Assembly: GCF_014243395.1 (NCBI RefSeq)
Contig: NZ_JACLCP010000002.1
Coordinates: 372,001 to 436,000 of the forward strand
Direction: 5' to 3'
DNA from: Winogradskyella flava
GTDB lineage: Bacteria; Bacteroidota; Bacteroidia; Flavobacteriales; Flavobacteriaceae
Length of the DNA: 64,000 bases
This document shows, one piece after another, positions 35,473 through 45,130 of this stretch. The translations under genes and the position numbers were made by a program. The notes below the pieces were generated by a model. It made no database searches. It saw only the letters and a program-made list of their open reading frames with translations, and was not told the DNA's origin. Position 1 is the stretch's first letter. Every line of letters begins with the position of its first letter.

Positions 35473-35967
35473 ATGGAAAAATTTAAAAAACAATGGGAAA
35501 TTCAGCACAACTGGCAGTTGATATTTCCCTTTTTAGGTTTACTTGGCTTAGGATATTCAGCTTTTAGGCTTTCGAATGCATTCTTAAAAGACTATCATAT
35601 TGCATTTTCTATTATTGCGACAATACCTGTATTCTATACGCTACTAAAATTGACGCTTACTATATTTAAGAAACTTGAAAACAAGTGGATATTAGATTAC
35701 CGATGGGAAATGATTCGTGTGTTCATTGTTTTTGCAATTACAGGATCATCTTCGGTTTACGTGGGCCGACCAATCATGAAGCTTATAGGAATTACTAAAG
35801 AAAACTTAAACCCAGTGTTATACTGGATATTATTCATTATCATTGGACTCGTTTTCTATCAAATTCTATTGGTAAGTTTTGGATGGCTATTTGGACAATT
35901 TAAGTTCTTCTGGGAATTCGAAAAGAAAATGCTCAGACGATTTGGGCTTAAAAAATTTGTGGATTGA
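35473..35967 (+). CDS. DUF6787-like membrane protein
   Basis: 164 aa from the ATG at 35473; the frame reaches a TTG at 35452. Several hydrophobic helices: LQLIFPFLGLLGLGYSAFRL, HIAFSIIATIPVFYTLLKL, FIVFAITGSSSVYVGRPI and LYWILFIIIGLVFYQILLVS. The third is characteristic of DUF6787. Function unknown; an inner-membrane protein. The next gene overlaps its stop by 4 bases. Confidence 0.78.
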   Translation: MEKFKKQWEIQHNWQLIFPFLGLLGLGYSAFRLSNAFLKDYHIAFSIIATIPVFYTLLKLTLTIFKKLENKWILDYRWEMIRVFIVFAITGSSSVYVGRPIMKLIGITKENLNPVLYWILFIIIGLVFYQILLVSFGWLFGQFKFFWEFEKKMLRRFGLKKFVD

Positions 35968-36305
35968 ATATTAAGACTATCATAACTACTTCTTTTAAAG
36001 TTTTAGCCATTGTGCTAACACTTTCTGTTATGTTGCCTACTGCTGTTAAAGCTTCTCATTTATTCACGCACCATACCCACGAAGTTTGTGAAAACGACAA
36101 CAATGCAACGACCCATTTTCATGAATCTGATCTCGATTGTGATTTTTATAAGTTTAAGCTTACCCAGAATAATTTTTTCGTAATTGAAGATTATGACCTC
36201 AGTCCTGAGTTCATTTCAACCTCTAAATTATCGTCGTATTATATTTCTTTCAATACACATCAGTATTCTACTAGGTTTCTTCGAGGACCACCACAGTTTG
36301 TATAG
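35964..36305 (+). CDS. Small exported His-rich protein upstream of the TonB receptor
   Basis: 113 aa with a TTG start (35964) that overlaps the previous stop (TTGA). A signal-like hydrophobic segment at 10-30 ends VKASHLF. The mature part begins with a metal-ligand-rich stretch, HTHEVCENDNNATTHFHESDLDCDF, which has several His and two Cys. It ends FLRGPPQFV. I know no named family, but similar small His-rich proteins precede metal-uptake TonB receptors in Bacteroidota. It may bind zinc or copper in the periplasm; this is inference. Confidence 0.65.
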   Translation: MNIKTIITTSFKVLAIVLTLSVMLPTAVKASHLFTHHTHEVCENDNNATTHFHESDLDCDFYKFKLTQNNFFVIEDYDLSPEFISTSKLSSYYISFNTHQYSTRFLRGPPQFV

Positions 36306-36342
36306 CATCACACTTTTCTGATACACAAACGAAACTTTAACA

Positions 36343-38742
36343 ATGACACGATTTATAATTGGTGTGGTTATGGCATTATCCTGCTATAGTTACAGCCAAA
36401 ATTGCAAGTTTACCTTTCTAGGCGAACTCAATGACTTTCATGATGGTTCGCCCATCTCCTCTGCTACTATATACATAAAAGAAAAAGATAAGTATATAGT
36501 ATCAGATCTTGATGGAAAGTTTAAAATTGAGAATCTATGTTCTGGTACATTAACATTGACTATATCGCACGTAGGTTGTGAAACTAAAACCGTGAGCTAT
36601 AGCATTGCCGGTGATACCTTTAAGAGGATATCTATTGAGCATCATGTTGAAGAACTCAATGAGGTTTCAGTTTCTGCTAGTAGCACTAAAAAAGAAACAA
36701 CGACCGCTCAAGAAACTGTTATTAAAGCAAATACCCTCAAAAAGTATTCAGCTTTAAATCTTGGTGATGCCCTAAAAGAAGTGGCTGGTGTCTCGTCTAT
36801 TAATACTGGGAATACCATTGTAAAACCTATGATTAATGGAATGCATAGTAGCAGAATTTTGATAATGAATAATGGCGTACGTCAGCAAGATCAAGAATGG
36901 GGTATAGAACATGCACCAAATATTGATATTAATAGTGCTAACCAAATCTCAGTCATTAAAGGTTCTGGCGCATTAGCATATGGTGGCGATGCTGTTGGTG
37001 GTGTTGTGGTTATTAATTCTGGTCGAGTTATACTTAAAGATACTTTATATGGGCGAACTATTATTGGTGGGCAAACCAATGGTAAAGGATATAATATCTC
37101 TTCCACTCTAAATAAAAATTATAGGTCAGGTTGGTTTGCGCAGATACAAGGATCTTATAAAAGGAATGGAGATTTTAAAGCCCCTGACTATAACCTCACC
37201 AATACAGGGTTAGACTCTAAAGGTTTATCAGTACAGTTTGGTAAAAAGAAATTTGAATCTGGCTTTGAAATCTTTTATAGCTATCTAAATAATGAGATAG
37301 GTATCCTAGGAGCTTCTCATATTGGTAGTGTTTTTGATATTGAACGTGCTATCAATGCGGGACAGCCATTGCTAATTGAAGATTTTAGTTACGATATCAA
37401 TGCGCCAAAACAGAAAATTACGCATCACTTGGCCAAAGCAAATTATTTTAAACGTTTCCAAGGTTTTGGTAAAGTCAGTTTACAATATGATTACCAAAAT
37501 AATCAGCGCTTAGAGTTTGATGTGAGAATTGGTGATAGACGCGATATTCCCGCCATTGATTTGACATTACAAACGCATTCCATCTTGGCAGATGTAAATT
37601 TGGACTCTAATCTCGATAGAAAAATAAATTTTGGGATTATGGGTCGCTATCAGAACAATTTTGCAGATCCAGATACAGGTGTAAGACGTTTAATCCCAGA
37701 TTATGACAAATATGATTTTGGAATATATACAACGACCGAATGGAGATTAAATGACAACTTATTAGTTGATGCAGGACTGCGTTACGATTTTAATAGAATC
37801 GATGCTAAAAAGTTTTATCGCATATCACGATGGGAAGAACGTGGTTATGATGAAGATTTCTCAGATATTATCATCGAAGAATTGGCGACACAGCTTTTAA
37901 CAAATCCTGTCTTTAATTTCCACAACATTTCTGCATCAGTAGGTACCAGGTTAAATCTTGACGAAAAAAATCAACTCTTATTTAATTACAGCTTGGCGAG
38001 TAGACCGCCTAACCCATCTGAGTTATTTAGTGATGGTTTGCACCATTCAGCGGCAAGATTTGAACTAGGTGATCTAAGATTTGATAAAGAATTGGCAAAC
38101 CGTGTTTCACTTTCTTACAGTCATAATACATCCAGGCTTAGATTTTTATCTGAAGTTTTCTATAATAGAATTACGGATTTTATATATCTAAGACCTTTTG
38201 ATTTTATCCTTACAGGAAGAGGGCCGTTTCCAATATGGGAATATCAGCAGACAGATGCCGAACTATTCGGTATTGATTTAACAGTAACCTATGACATAAC
38301 TGATGCCCTGCAATGGCAAAATAAAACATCTCTTACAAAAGGTTATGATTTAGAGGCAGACTTGCCACTTATAGATATTCCTCCATTTAGTACTATGAAT
38401 CAGTTGCGCTATTTGAACACTAAGTGGTATAATTTTTCAGCAAGCTTAAAATCAGAATGGGTTTTTGAACAAAACGAATTCCCAGATTTTAACTTCGAAG
38501 TAGAAGATCAATTGACTGGTGACATGATACTTCTAGATATAAGTACACCTCCACCAGCTTATCATTTGTTACACTTTTATAGTGAAGCAACATTCGCTCT
38601 GAGCGAAAAAACAAGTTTAAATGTAGGATTGGGCATTAATAATCTATTTGATACGTCGTATCGTAACTATTTAAATAGGTTGCGCTTTTTTGCCGATGAT
38701 ATTGGAAGAAATATAACCCTACAAATTCAACTTAATTATTAA
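36343..38742 (+). CDS. TonB-dependent receptor, probably for metal uptake (ZnuD-like)
   Basis: 799 aa. Signal peptide (YSYSQ). Residues ~24-105 are a carboxypeptidase-like regulatory domain. The plug follows with NLGDALKEVAGVSSINTGN and KPMINGMHSSRILIMNNGV, HAPNIDINSANQISVIKG, the form seen in zinc/copper receptors. A ~22-strand barrel makes up the rest and ends in NITLQIQLNY with the terminal aromatic residue. It pulls a ligand through the outer membrane with TonB energy. The His-rich protein before and the small lipoprotein after are probably partners. Confidence 0.85.
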   Translation: MTRFIIGVVMALSCYSYSQNCKFTFLGELNDFHDGSPISSATIYIKEKDKYIVSDLDGKFKIENLCSGTLTLTISHVGCETKTVSYSIAGDTFKRISIEHHVEELNEVSVSASSTKKETTTAQETVIKANTLKKYSALNLGDALKEVAGVSSINTGNTIVKPMINGMHSSRILIMNNGVRQQDQEWGIEHAPNIDINSANQISVIKGSGALAYGGDAVGGVVVINSGRVILKDTLYGRTIIGGQTNGKGYNISSTLNKNYRSGWFAQIQGSYKRNGDFKAPDYNLTNTGLDSKGLSVQFGKKKFESGFEIFYSYLNNEIGILGASHIGSVFDIERAINAGQPLLIEDFSYDINAPKQKITHHLAKANYFKRFQGFGKVSLQYDYQNNQRLEFDVRIGDRRDIPAIDLTLQTHSILADVNLDSNLDRKINFGIMGRYQNNFADPDTGVRRLIPDYDKYDFGIYTTTEWRLNDNLLVDAGLRYDFNRIDAKKFYRISRWEERGYDEDFSDIIIEELATQLLTNPVFNFHNISASVGTRLNLDEKNQLLFNYSLASRPPNPSELFSDGLHHSAARFELGDLRFDKELANRVSLSYSHNTSRLRFLSEVFYNRITDFIYLRPFDFILTGRGPFPIWEYQQTDAELFGIDLTVTYDITDALQWQNKTSLTKGYDLEADLPLIDIPPFSTMNQLRYLNTKWYNFSASLKSEWVFEQNEFPDFNFEVEDQLTGDMILLDISTPPPAYHLLHFYSEATFALSEKTSLNVGLGINNLFDTSYRNYLNRLRFFADDIGRNITLQIQLNY

Positions 38743-38808
38743 ATAAAAATGAACGAAAAAAATTCAAACTCTAAAACTATGAACATTAATTTTTTAAATC
38801 TAAATTCT

Positions 38809-39393
38809 ATGAAAACAAATAAATTCATTATTAAAGCAGTTTTGTGCTTCGCACTTATCTCATCATTCACATCCTGTTCTGATGATGATCCAGATGCTGT
38901 AAACGAAGAAGAGATAATTACAAATTTAACCTTGACTTTTACAAACACGGCAGATGCAAATGACATTGTAGTAATGTCTAGTGTAGCGCCAGATGGTCTT
39001 GAAGATGGTGTTACTGCAGAAACAGTAGTAGGAGATTTTTCTACTGGAGCAACTTATGCGTTAAGATTGGCTTTATCAAACGCATCAGAAACACCTGCTG
39101 AAGATGTTTTAAATGGAGATATCATCCCAGAAGCAGATGAGCATTTCTTTGCCTATGCAGTCAATGGTATTAATTTAACCCTGACAAGAGATGCAGGTGA
39201 TGTTGATGGACCTGATGGAAGTAAATTAGGTGTTGAAACCACATGGGTTGCTGGTGCTGCTAGTACTGGGAATGTACAAATACGACTAATTCATGAGCCA
39301 AGCTCAGTCGACGATAGCAACGAATTTGGTACTACGACTGGTGGTTCTGAAGATTTTAACATCACATTCGAGGATGTTGAAATTGATGATTAA
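38809..39393 (+). CDS. Acidic lipoprotein downstream of the TonB receptor
   Basis: 194 aa from the ATG at 38809; ATG codons at 38749 and 38779 are in frame but precede the lipoprotein signal MKTNKFIIKAVLCFALISSF. Lipobox FTSC. The mature protein is acidic (DDDPDAVNEEE) and beta-rich, with ITNLTLTFTNTADANDIVVM and NVQIRLIHEPSS. Databases call relatives 'type 1 periplasmic binding fold superfamily protein', although a true periplasmic binding fold would be longer. Probably a surface lipoprotein serving the receptor. A terminator follows. Confidence 0.72.
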   Translation: MKTNKFIIKAVLCFALISSFTSCSDDDPDAVNEEEIITNLTLTFTNTADANDIVVMSSVAPDGLEDGVTAETVVGDFSTGATYALRLALSNASETPAEDVLNGDIIPEADEHFFAYAVNGINLTLTRDAGDVDGPDGSKLGVETTWVAGAASTGNVQIRLIHEPSSVDDSNEFGTTTGGSEDFNITFEDVEIDD

Positions 39394-39417
39394 ATAAAAC
39401 ACAAATTCCAATTATTA

Positions 39418-39449
39418 AGGGCTACCCATTAACTAGGTAGCCCTTTTTT
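39418..39449. terminator. Intrinsic terminator (TonB locus)
   Basis: AGGGCTACC/GGTAGCCCT, 9-bp perfect stem with a 9-base loop followed by TTTTTTA. It also lies just after the stop of the convergent small membrane gene. Confidence 0.88.
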
Positions 39450-39450
39450 A

Positions 39451-39720
39451 TTAAGCCTTTATTGTGGTCTTCTTTTCTGGCTTTAACACATAGGTATATA
39501 ACCACATTAAAGAGAATGTAGGTATCACATCAAAAAATGGCAAGGCTTCTTCAACAAAGGTTATTACAGCAGCTACTCTTCCCTCCTTGCCTTTATATAG
39601 CTTCGTCATAAAATAGGCTGATAATGGTGCCCAAATAAAATCAAACGGTGGAAATATAAAGGACACGTATCCCAATCCATCGCATAATAGGCTTATTATT
39701 AGTTTTTGGTATTTTTTCAT
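39451..39720 (-). CDS. Small membrane protein
   Basis: 89 aa. Two or three hydrophobic segments: LIISLLCDGLGYVSFIFPPFDFIWAPLSAYFM and FFDVIPTFSLMWLYTYVL. Conserved-looking YVSF..PPFDFIWAPLSA is recalled from hypothetical proteins of Flavobacteriia. Function unknown. It converges on the TonB locus across a shared terminator. Confidence 0.65.
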   Translation of the reverse strand: MKKYQKLIISLLCDGLGYVSFIFPPFDFIWAPLSAYFMTKLYKGKEGRVAAVITFVEEALPFFDVIPTFSLMWLYTYVLKPEKKTTIKA

Positions 39721-39933
39721 TTACAATTTTTCTTAAAACAGAACAATAAGCGTTCCAAATAACAACCACTGACAGTTCGTCAATCTGAGTCATTAAACAT
39801 GTATCAGCCTTTTTAACGTTTAATTAAGAGCGTATAAGAAACTGAGCACTTAGCTTTGCAGAGTTAAAGTGTAACAACCGCTAATTAATTATGTCTTTAA
39901 TACTGTATTAAATCATCAATCAATCAACCTTAT

Positions 39934-42492
39934 ATGAACTTACGTTCAGCTTTACTAGTAATGTCCATATGTATCTTTAATCATGTTTCTGCTCAAGACG
40001 ACATTGTTATTCCCGAAGATAAAAAATCACTAAACATATCACGTACAGACAAGGCACCTAAAATAGATGGTGTACTCAATGAAGCCATTTGGGAAAACGC
40101 CGAAATTGCTACGAACTTCATTTCATTTAGACCAGAAATTGGTGAGAAAAGAGCCTATGAAGAGCGCACTGAAGTCAAGCTTGCTTACGACGATCAGGCC
40201 ATATATGTCGCTGCCTATTTGTACGACGATCCAACAAAAATGATGACGCAGTTGGTGAATCGCGATAACTTTGGCCAGACCGATTTTTTTGCTGTGGTCT
40301 TTAATCCCAATAATGATGCCCAAAATGATACACAATTCTTTGTGTTTAGTTCTGGACAGCAAGCCGATGCCATCGCAAATCCTACTATTGGTGAAGATTT
40401 TAGCTGGAATGCCGTTTGGCAAAGTGCCGTGCAAATCGTTGACGACGGTTGGATTGTGGAGATAAAAATACCCTATAGAACACTGCGATTTACCGATCAA
40501 CAAGATCCAACTTGGGGTTTACAATTTCATAGACAATTTAGACGCGAACGCGCACAATATACATGGAATCCTATTGATCCTACGAAAGGAAATATTGGAC
40601 TCTATCATGGTGAGCTTACAGGTCTCAAAAATATTAAGCCTCCTGTTAGACTTAACCTCTACCCTTTTTCTACTGGTATTGTAAATAGTTTTGATGGCGA
40701 TACCGAAACGGATCTCACCTTTGGAATGGATGTAAAATATGGTATTACGGATAACTTTACCCTGGATGCCACACTTGTACCAGATTTTAGTCAAGCTGGT
40801 TTTGATAATGTAGTGCTAAACCTTGGTCCGTTCGAACAAACCTTTTCTGAGCAACGCCAATTTTTTACTGAAGGTGTAGAACTCTTTTCAAAAGGTAATT
40901 TGTTTTTCTCACGTCGTGTAGGTAACAGACCAAGCGGCACATTGGATTTAGATGACAACGAAGAAGCCAATGTACCTAACGAGGTTAAAGTGTTAAACGC
41001 TGTAAAGGTGTCTGGTAGAACCAAAAAGGGACTTGGCGTTGGTATTTTTAATGCCATTACAGAAACAACTGAGGCTACCATTACCAATACGGACACAGGC
41101 GAAAAGCGACGCGAAGTCGTTGAGCCCTTTACCAATTATAATATTTTGGTGGTTGATCAACAATTTAATGGTAATTCGTCTATAAGCTTAATTAATACCA
41201 ACGTACTCCGTGAAGGTGAATTTAGAGATGCCAATGCTACAGCATTAGTCGCTAACATTCAGAATAAACGTAACACTTATGTGATTAATGCTGAGGCCAA
41301 AATGAGTAATGTCAATTACCAAGTTGCCGACAATGAAACTGGATATAGCTCTTTCTTTTATATAGGAAAATCACACGGAAACCTACGCTACAGTTTTGAC
41401 CATCGCTTCGCAGACACGAAATATAACATTAATGATCTAGGGCTTATCTTCAGAAACAACTTTAATAATTTTGGTGCAGATGTATGGTATCAAATTTTTG
41501 AGCCAAAAGGAAATCTAAACAGTTACCGCATCAATGCTTGGGTGAATTACAGAAACTTGGCCGAAAGAGGTGCCTTAGGTACATTTACAGGAATTAATTT
41601 TGGAGGTCGCTATTTCGCGCAAACAAAAAATCTAAATGGCTATGGCTTTAGATTTAATATAGAGCCAGGTAAACAGTATGATTATTTTGAATCTCGAGAT
41701 GGCAGACCGTTTATCTTTGAGGACATCGTCAGTGGTGGTGGCTTTTATTCCTCTAATTATAATAACAAGTTTGCAATTGATGTGGAGTTGAACCTATTCA
41801 AAATATTAGAAGATGGTCGTGATCTTTTCGGATATAATTTTGAATTTAGACCACGTTTTAGGTTTTCAGATAAGCTTTTGGCAGTCTATGGCTTAGATCT
41901 TAATATGTCCAATGGTTCTAGAGGCTATGCCACAAATGTAGACGTGCAAGGCCCTGATGATGCTGTTGATAATATTCCGATTTTTGGGGAACGTAACCGC
42001 TTACGATTAACCAACAGTCTATCTGCCAATTACAGTTTTAATCCTTTCAATACTTTGGCTTTAACCTTTAGGCATTATTGGGATACGGTAGATTATGATC
42101 GTGAGTTATTTACACTATTGGATAATGGTCGCTTAACCACGGATTCTGGTTATACCATAAATAATGTTGGTGATAGTCCAAACATTAATTTTAGCACTTG
42201 GAACATCGATTTAAGCTACTCATGGCAATTCGCACCTGGAAGCTTCCTTACGGCTTTGTATAGAAATCAACTATTTAATTTTGATGAGCGCTCCGAAGAT
42301 AATTACTCAGAAAGTTTAAATACATTGTTTGACCAGCCTATACAGCATACCTTATCCTTGCGGCTGCAATACTTTATTGATTTTAATGGCATTAAGAATG
42401 TGTTTAAAAAACGTAATAGCTCCCAATCGCAATTGGGTAATATGAATTCCGAACGTGATTTTAATATTTTTACGAATAACACGCTACCATAG
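39934..42492 (+). CDS. DUF5916 outer-membrane protein with CBM9-like N-terminal domain
   Basis: 852 aa. Signal peptide (NHVSAQ). Residues ~30-220 resemble a family 9 carbohydrate-binding-like domain: APKIDGVLNEAIWENAEI, ERTEVKLAYDDQAIYVAAYLYDD and DDGWIVEIKIPYRTLRF. The remaining ~630 residues are DUF5916, a large beta-barrel (FSEQRQFFTEGVELF is a conserved block). Probably an outer-membrane channel or binding protein; the ligand is not known. Single gene; its end is followed by a repeat-rich gap. Confidence 0.85.
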   Translation: MNLRSALLVMSICIFNHVSAQDDIVIPEDKKSLNISRTDKAPKIDGVLNEAIWENAEIATNFISFRPEIGEKRAYEERTEVKLAYDDQAIYVAAYLYDDPTKMMTQLVNRDNFGQTDFFAVVFNPNNDAQNDTQFFVFSSGQQADAIANPTIGEDFSWNAVWQSAVQIVDDGWIVEIKIPYRTLRFTDQQDPTWGLQFHRQFRRERAQYTWNPIDPTKGNIGLYHGELTGLKNIKPPVRLNLYPFSTGIVNSFDGDTETDLTFGMDVKYGITDNFTLDATLVPDFSQAGFDNVVLNLGPFEQTFSEQRQFFTEGVELFSKGNLFFSRRVGNRPSGTLDLDDNEEANVPNEVKVLNAVKVSGRTKKGLGVGIFNAITETTEATITNTDTGEKRREVVEPFTNYNILVVDQQFNGNSSISLINTNVLREGEFRDANATALVANIQNKRNTYVINAEAKMSNVNYQVADNETGYSSFFYIGKSHGNLRYSFDHRFADTKYNINDLGLIFRNNFNNFGADVWYQIFEPKGNLNSYRINAWVNYRNLAERGALGTFTGINFGGRYFAQTKNLNGYGFRFNIEPGKQYDYFESRDGRPFIFEDIVSGGGFYSSNYNNKFAIDVELNLFKILEDGRDLFGYNFEFRPRFRFSDKLLAVYGLDLNMSNGSRGYATNVDVQGPDDAVDNIPIFGERNRLRLTNSLSANYSFNPFNTLALTFRHYWDTVDYDRELFTLLDNGRLTTDSGYTINNVGDSPNINFSTWNIDLSYSWQFAPGSFLTALYRNQLFNFDERSEDNYSESLNTLFDQPIQHTLSLRLQYFIDFNGIKNVFKKRNSSQSQLGNMNSERDFNIFTNNTLP

Positions 42493-42497
42493 ATGAT

Positions 42498-42677
42498 GTC
42501 ACTTCGAGTATTTCGTCGTTTAGACGAAATGTATCGAGAGGCAAGTAACAATTATAATCACTTCGAAAAGCACAACCAATCTATCGAAAACAAGAAAATG
42601 ATATCTACATGTGCTTCTCGATACGATTTTCTTTGATTTCGACACGCTCAATCTTAAAGAAAATCACTCGAAGTGAC
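42498..42677. repeat. Intergenic palindromic repeat element (~180 bp)
   Basis: Outer inverted repeat GTCACTTCGAGT (42498-42509) / ACTCGAAGTGAC (42666-42677). Inside are TTTCGTC/GACGAAA (42511-42529), TATCGAGA/TCTCGATA (42532/42616) and GATTTTCTTT/AAAGAAAATC (42625/42656). The TGTCACTTCGAG and CTCGATAC words are common in intergenic REP-like sequences of Flavobacteriia. A partial relative (CACATTGAGCGCAGTCGA) occurs at 24479-24496. Confidence 0.75.
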
Positions 42678-42723
42678 ATTAAGTATGTATTATTCCCTGT
42701 AAAATAGTATTTTCGCTGGTAAT

Positions 42724-43386
42724 ATGATTAACGCCAAAAATATCCACAAAAGTTACGGTGATTTACACGTCCTTAAAGGTGTAGATATAAACATTAGTGA
42801 GAGCGAAGTCATATCCATTGTTGGAGCTTCTGGTGCTGGTAAAACCACCTTATTACAAATCTTAGGGACATTGGACACGCCCCACTATAAACCAGACACC
42901 GAGTTAATTATTAATGGGCAATCCATTACATCCCTAAAAGATAAAGCCTTGGCTAAGTTTAGAAACGCACATATTGGTTTTATTTTTCAGTTTCACCAAT
43001 TGTTACCAGAATTTACGGCTTTAGAGAACGTGTGTATCCCTGCATTTATACATAAAACACCTAGAGCAGAGGCCGAGAAACGCGCTAAGGAATTACTAGA
43101 GTATTTAGGACTTAAGGATCGTATAGACCATAAACCCAATAGCATGTCTGGTGGTGAGCAGCAACGTGTAGCTGTAGCCAGAGCTTTGATTAACCAACCA
43201 AAAATCATCTTTGCCGATGAGCCGTCTGGCAACTTGGATAGTGAATCTGCAGACCAACTCCACAACCTATTCTTTGAGCTTAGGGACGAGTTTAAACAAA
43301 CCTTTGTCATAGTAACCCATAATCAAGAACTCGCCGATATGGCAGATCGTAAGTTGACTATGGTGGATGGGAAGATTTTGGGATAG
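42724..43386 (+). CDS. lolD: ABC transporter ATPase, lipoprotein release type
   Basis: 220 aa. Walker A is [16 protein letters not shown] (near 33-48), the signature is [16 protein letters not shown] (LSGGQ type), Walker B is [12 protein letters not shown] and the H-loop is VIVTHNQ. The Asp-rich insert and [14 protein letters not shown] place it in the MacB/FtsE/LolD group, and in Bacteroidota this gene is annotated as LolD. It drives release of lipoproteins from the inner membrane with LolC/E-type permeases, which are not in this window. Single gene. Confidence 0.8.
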   Translation: MINAKNIHKSYGDLHVLKGVDINISESEVISIVGASGAGKTTLLQILGTLDTPHYKPDTELIINGQSITSLKDKALAKFRNAHIGFIFQFHQLLPEFTALENVCIPAFIHKTPRAEAEKRAKELLEYLGLKDRIDHKPNSMSGGEQQRVAVARALINQPKIIFADEPSGNLDSESADQLHNLFFELRDEFKQTFVIVTHNQELADMADRKLTMVDGKILG

Positions 43387-43434
43387 TTTAAGAAGTCGAC
43401 TTAGCACGTAGGAATCAAATGATAAATCTAAAAG

Positions 43435-43489
43435 GGTTGTCGTATACCGACTGCCACTAAGTTTTTAATTATATACGGTTTTGTATAAG
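43435..43489 (-). repeat. Remnant of attC-like repeat at the left end of the large cluster
   Basis: On the minus strand TATACAAAACCGTATATAATTAAAAAC keeps the CCGTATATAATT end of the repeat. TTAGTGGCAG follows, which matches in 9 of 10 bases the reverse complement of the cassette 5' box CTGGCACTAA near 45122-45131. The rest of the repeat has been lost. Confidence 0.45.
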
Positions 43490-43495
43490 GCTTTA

Positions 43496-44176
43496 TTAGT
43501 CCCACCACATCCACATATGTTTATTCGTTTTCAAATGTTGGACTAATTCGTCCATATCAGAGTGACCTTGGTAAATTACATCAGGACAAAATTCAAAAAT
43601 TTCCTTTCCAAGTTTCTCATAAGAATCTGGTTCAGATTTTAGAACGGATTCAATTCTATCAAAATCCGCAACAATGATATCGAAATCGAATTCAGTTTGT
43701 TTTTTTCTAAACCATTCGACAACATCGTTATTGGATAAATCATAATTTACAGGTTCGATACCAACAAACTTGATCAGTTCCAATTGGTCTGAAATTGGAG
43801 CAATTACAATGTCATAGTAAGAACGGTAAGAATCGTCAAAATCAAGATTGGTTAGGAATAAGTAATTTTTTGATTTCTTGACATCATCAAAATGGTTATC
43901 AACTATTTTATATGCGGTTTTCTCATTTACAAACTTAAATTTAACGCCAGGAACAAGGGAGTCATAAGGTTCAAAAACTCTATTAGTGGAGTCAGCTGGT
44001 TTGTATCGTATAACTGTATTTTTTACAACATCCTTGTTGGTTAGTTTTGCGATGTCTTCAATAATTCTAATATCTATATTCAACTCATTTAAATCAGTTT
44101 TATGGATGCTTTCTTTGCGACTTTTCGAATTACACGCACAGAGAATAAAAAATACGATGTAGAGGGTCTTCTTCAT
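43496..44176 (-). CDS. Lipoprotein of unknown function (cassette)
   Basis: 226 aa from the ATG at 44176, which begins a lipoprotein signal MKKTLYIVFFILCAC (Cys 15). An in-frame ATG at 44233 overlaps the stop of the upstream gene (TAATG), so translation may be coupled. The mature part is acidic, with FDFDIIVADFDRIES and a C-terminal HMWMWWD. No family recognised. It shares a cassette with the PD40 lipoprotein gene. Confidence 0.62.
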   Translation of the reverse strand: MKKTLYIVFFILCACNSKSRKESIHKTDLNELNIDIRIIEDIAKLTNKDVVKNTVIRYKPADSTNRVFEPYDSLVPGVKFKFVNEKTAYKIVDNHFDDVKKSKNYLFLTNLDFDDSYRSYYDIVIAPISDQLELIKFVGIEPVNYDLSNNDVVEWFRKKQTEFDFDIIVADFDRIESVLKSEPDSYEKLGKEIFEFCPDVIYQGHSDMDELVQHLKTNKHMWMWWD

Positions 44177-44232
44177 ATGTTGCACCATTGTTTTGCTAAA
44201 CTGCTTTTTAATACAGCTTAGGTGATATTGCA

Positions 44233-45114
44233 TTAGTTATTTTTAATTTCGGATTCTATATTCACCCACTTAACTTTCCATTTTTTTTCCATATGCTCTC
44301 CAGTTGTGAAAAAAAGAAACTTGTTGTCAGGTGTAACATAAGGATTCCCTTGACTTTCGTTATTAATTTTATCATTTAATTTTTTAGTATTTATCCATTT
44401 GCCATTTCCGTCGTTATAACTAATCATCAAATCAAGTTCATTTCCAATTGAAGCATAAATCAAATAATCTTCTTCTGGTGAAATGTAAGGCGTACATTTT
44501 CTCAATTTAGAATTTAACTCAACTCGTTTTGCATCCATGAATTTTCCATTTATATGCTCTGAGTAATAAATATCCATTTCGCTGTAGTCCAAATTACTTT
44601 TATGAAAATATAAAGTTCCAGAATTGGTAACTATAGGATGAGAAACTAATTTATTTCTGAAATTTGGGATATCGATAAAAACGGGTTTATCCCATTTTCC
44701 GTTAATCTTGTCAGATTTCCAAATATGCCATGTCTCAGGGATTCCATCAATACTAACTGGTCTTGTTGAGCTGAAATAAAGAGTTTTTCCATTCGGTGAG
44801 AAACTCATTCCGTGATCATTATAATCACTATTGAAGAAAGCTTCTTTAGGTTCAGACCAAATATCATTAGTTTTCTCAATTTTGAAAACATTAAAATTCT
44901 CAAAATTCTTATCGGATATTGTATAGTAATATTCTTTTAAGTCAGGACTAAATATGCCTTTGTGAATAATCCCATTATCAGGAATTATTTCCTTTCTAAA
45001 TACAATAGGAATTTCATTAGGGATCTTTTCAGTTAAGAACTCTAATTTTGCTTTTTCATTTTTACAACCCAAAAAAAACATCGTTAGAATTAAGACAAAT
45101 AAAGGCTTGTTCAT
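44233..45114 (-). CDS. PD40 (TolB-like beta-propeller) lipoprotein
   Basis: 293 aa from the ATG at 45114; the open frame reaches 45183, but that part is the attC-like repeat. Lipobox FLGC (near Cys 14). The mature protein holds WD40-like PD40 repeats: GIFSPDLKEYYYTISD, GMSFSPNGKTLYFSSTRP, PIVTNSGTLYFHKS, PYISPEEDYLIYAS and PYVTPDNKFLFFTTG. This makes a propeller of about five or six blades exposed to the periplasm, probably a binding protein. It is a cassette gene. Confidence 0.8.
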   Translation of the reverse strand: MNKPLFVLILTMFFLGCKNEKAKLEFLTEKIPNEIPIVFRKEIIPDNGIIHKGIFSPDLKEYYYTISDKNFENFNVFKIEKTNDIWSEPKEAFFNSDYNDHGMSFSPNGKTLYFSSTRPVSIDGIPETWHIWKSDKINGKWDKPVFIDIPNFRNKLVSHPIVTNSGTLYFHKSNLDYSEMDIYYSEHINGKFMDAKRVELNSKLRKCTPYISPEEDYLIYASIGNELDLMISYNDGNGKWINTKKLNDKINNESQGNPYVTPDNKFLFFTTGEHMEKKWKVKWVNIESEIKNN

Positions 45115-45130
45115 GTTTTTAATTAGTGCC

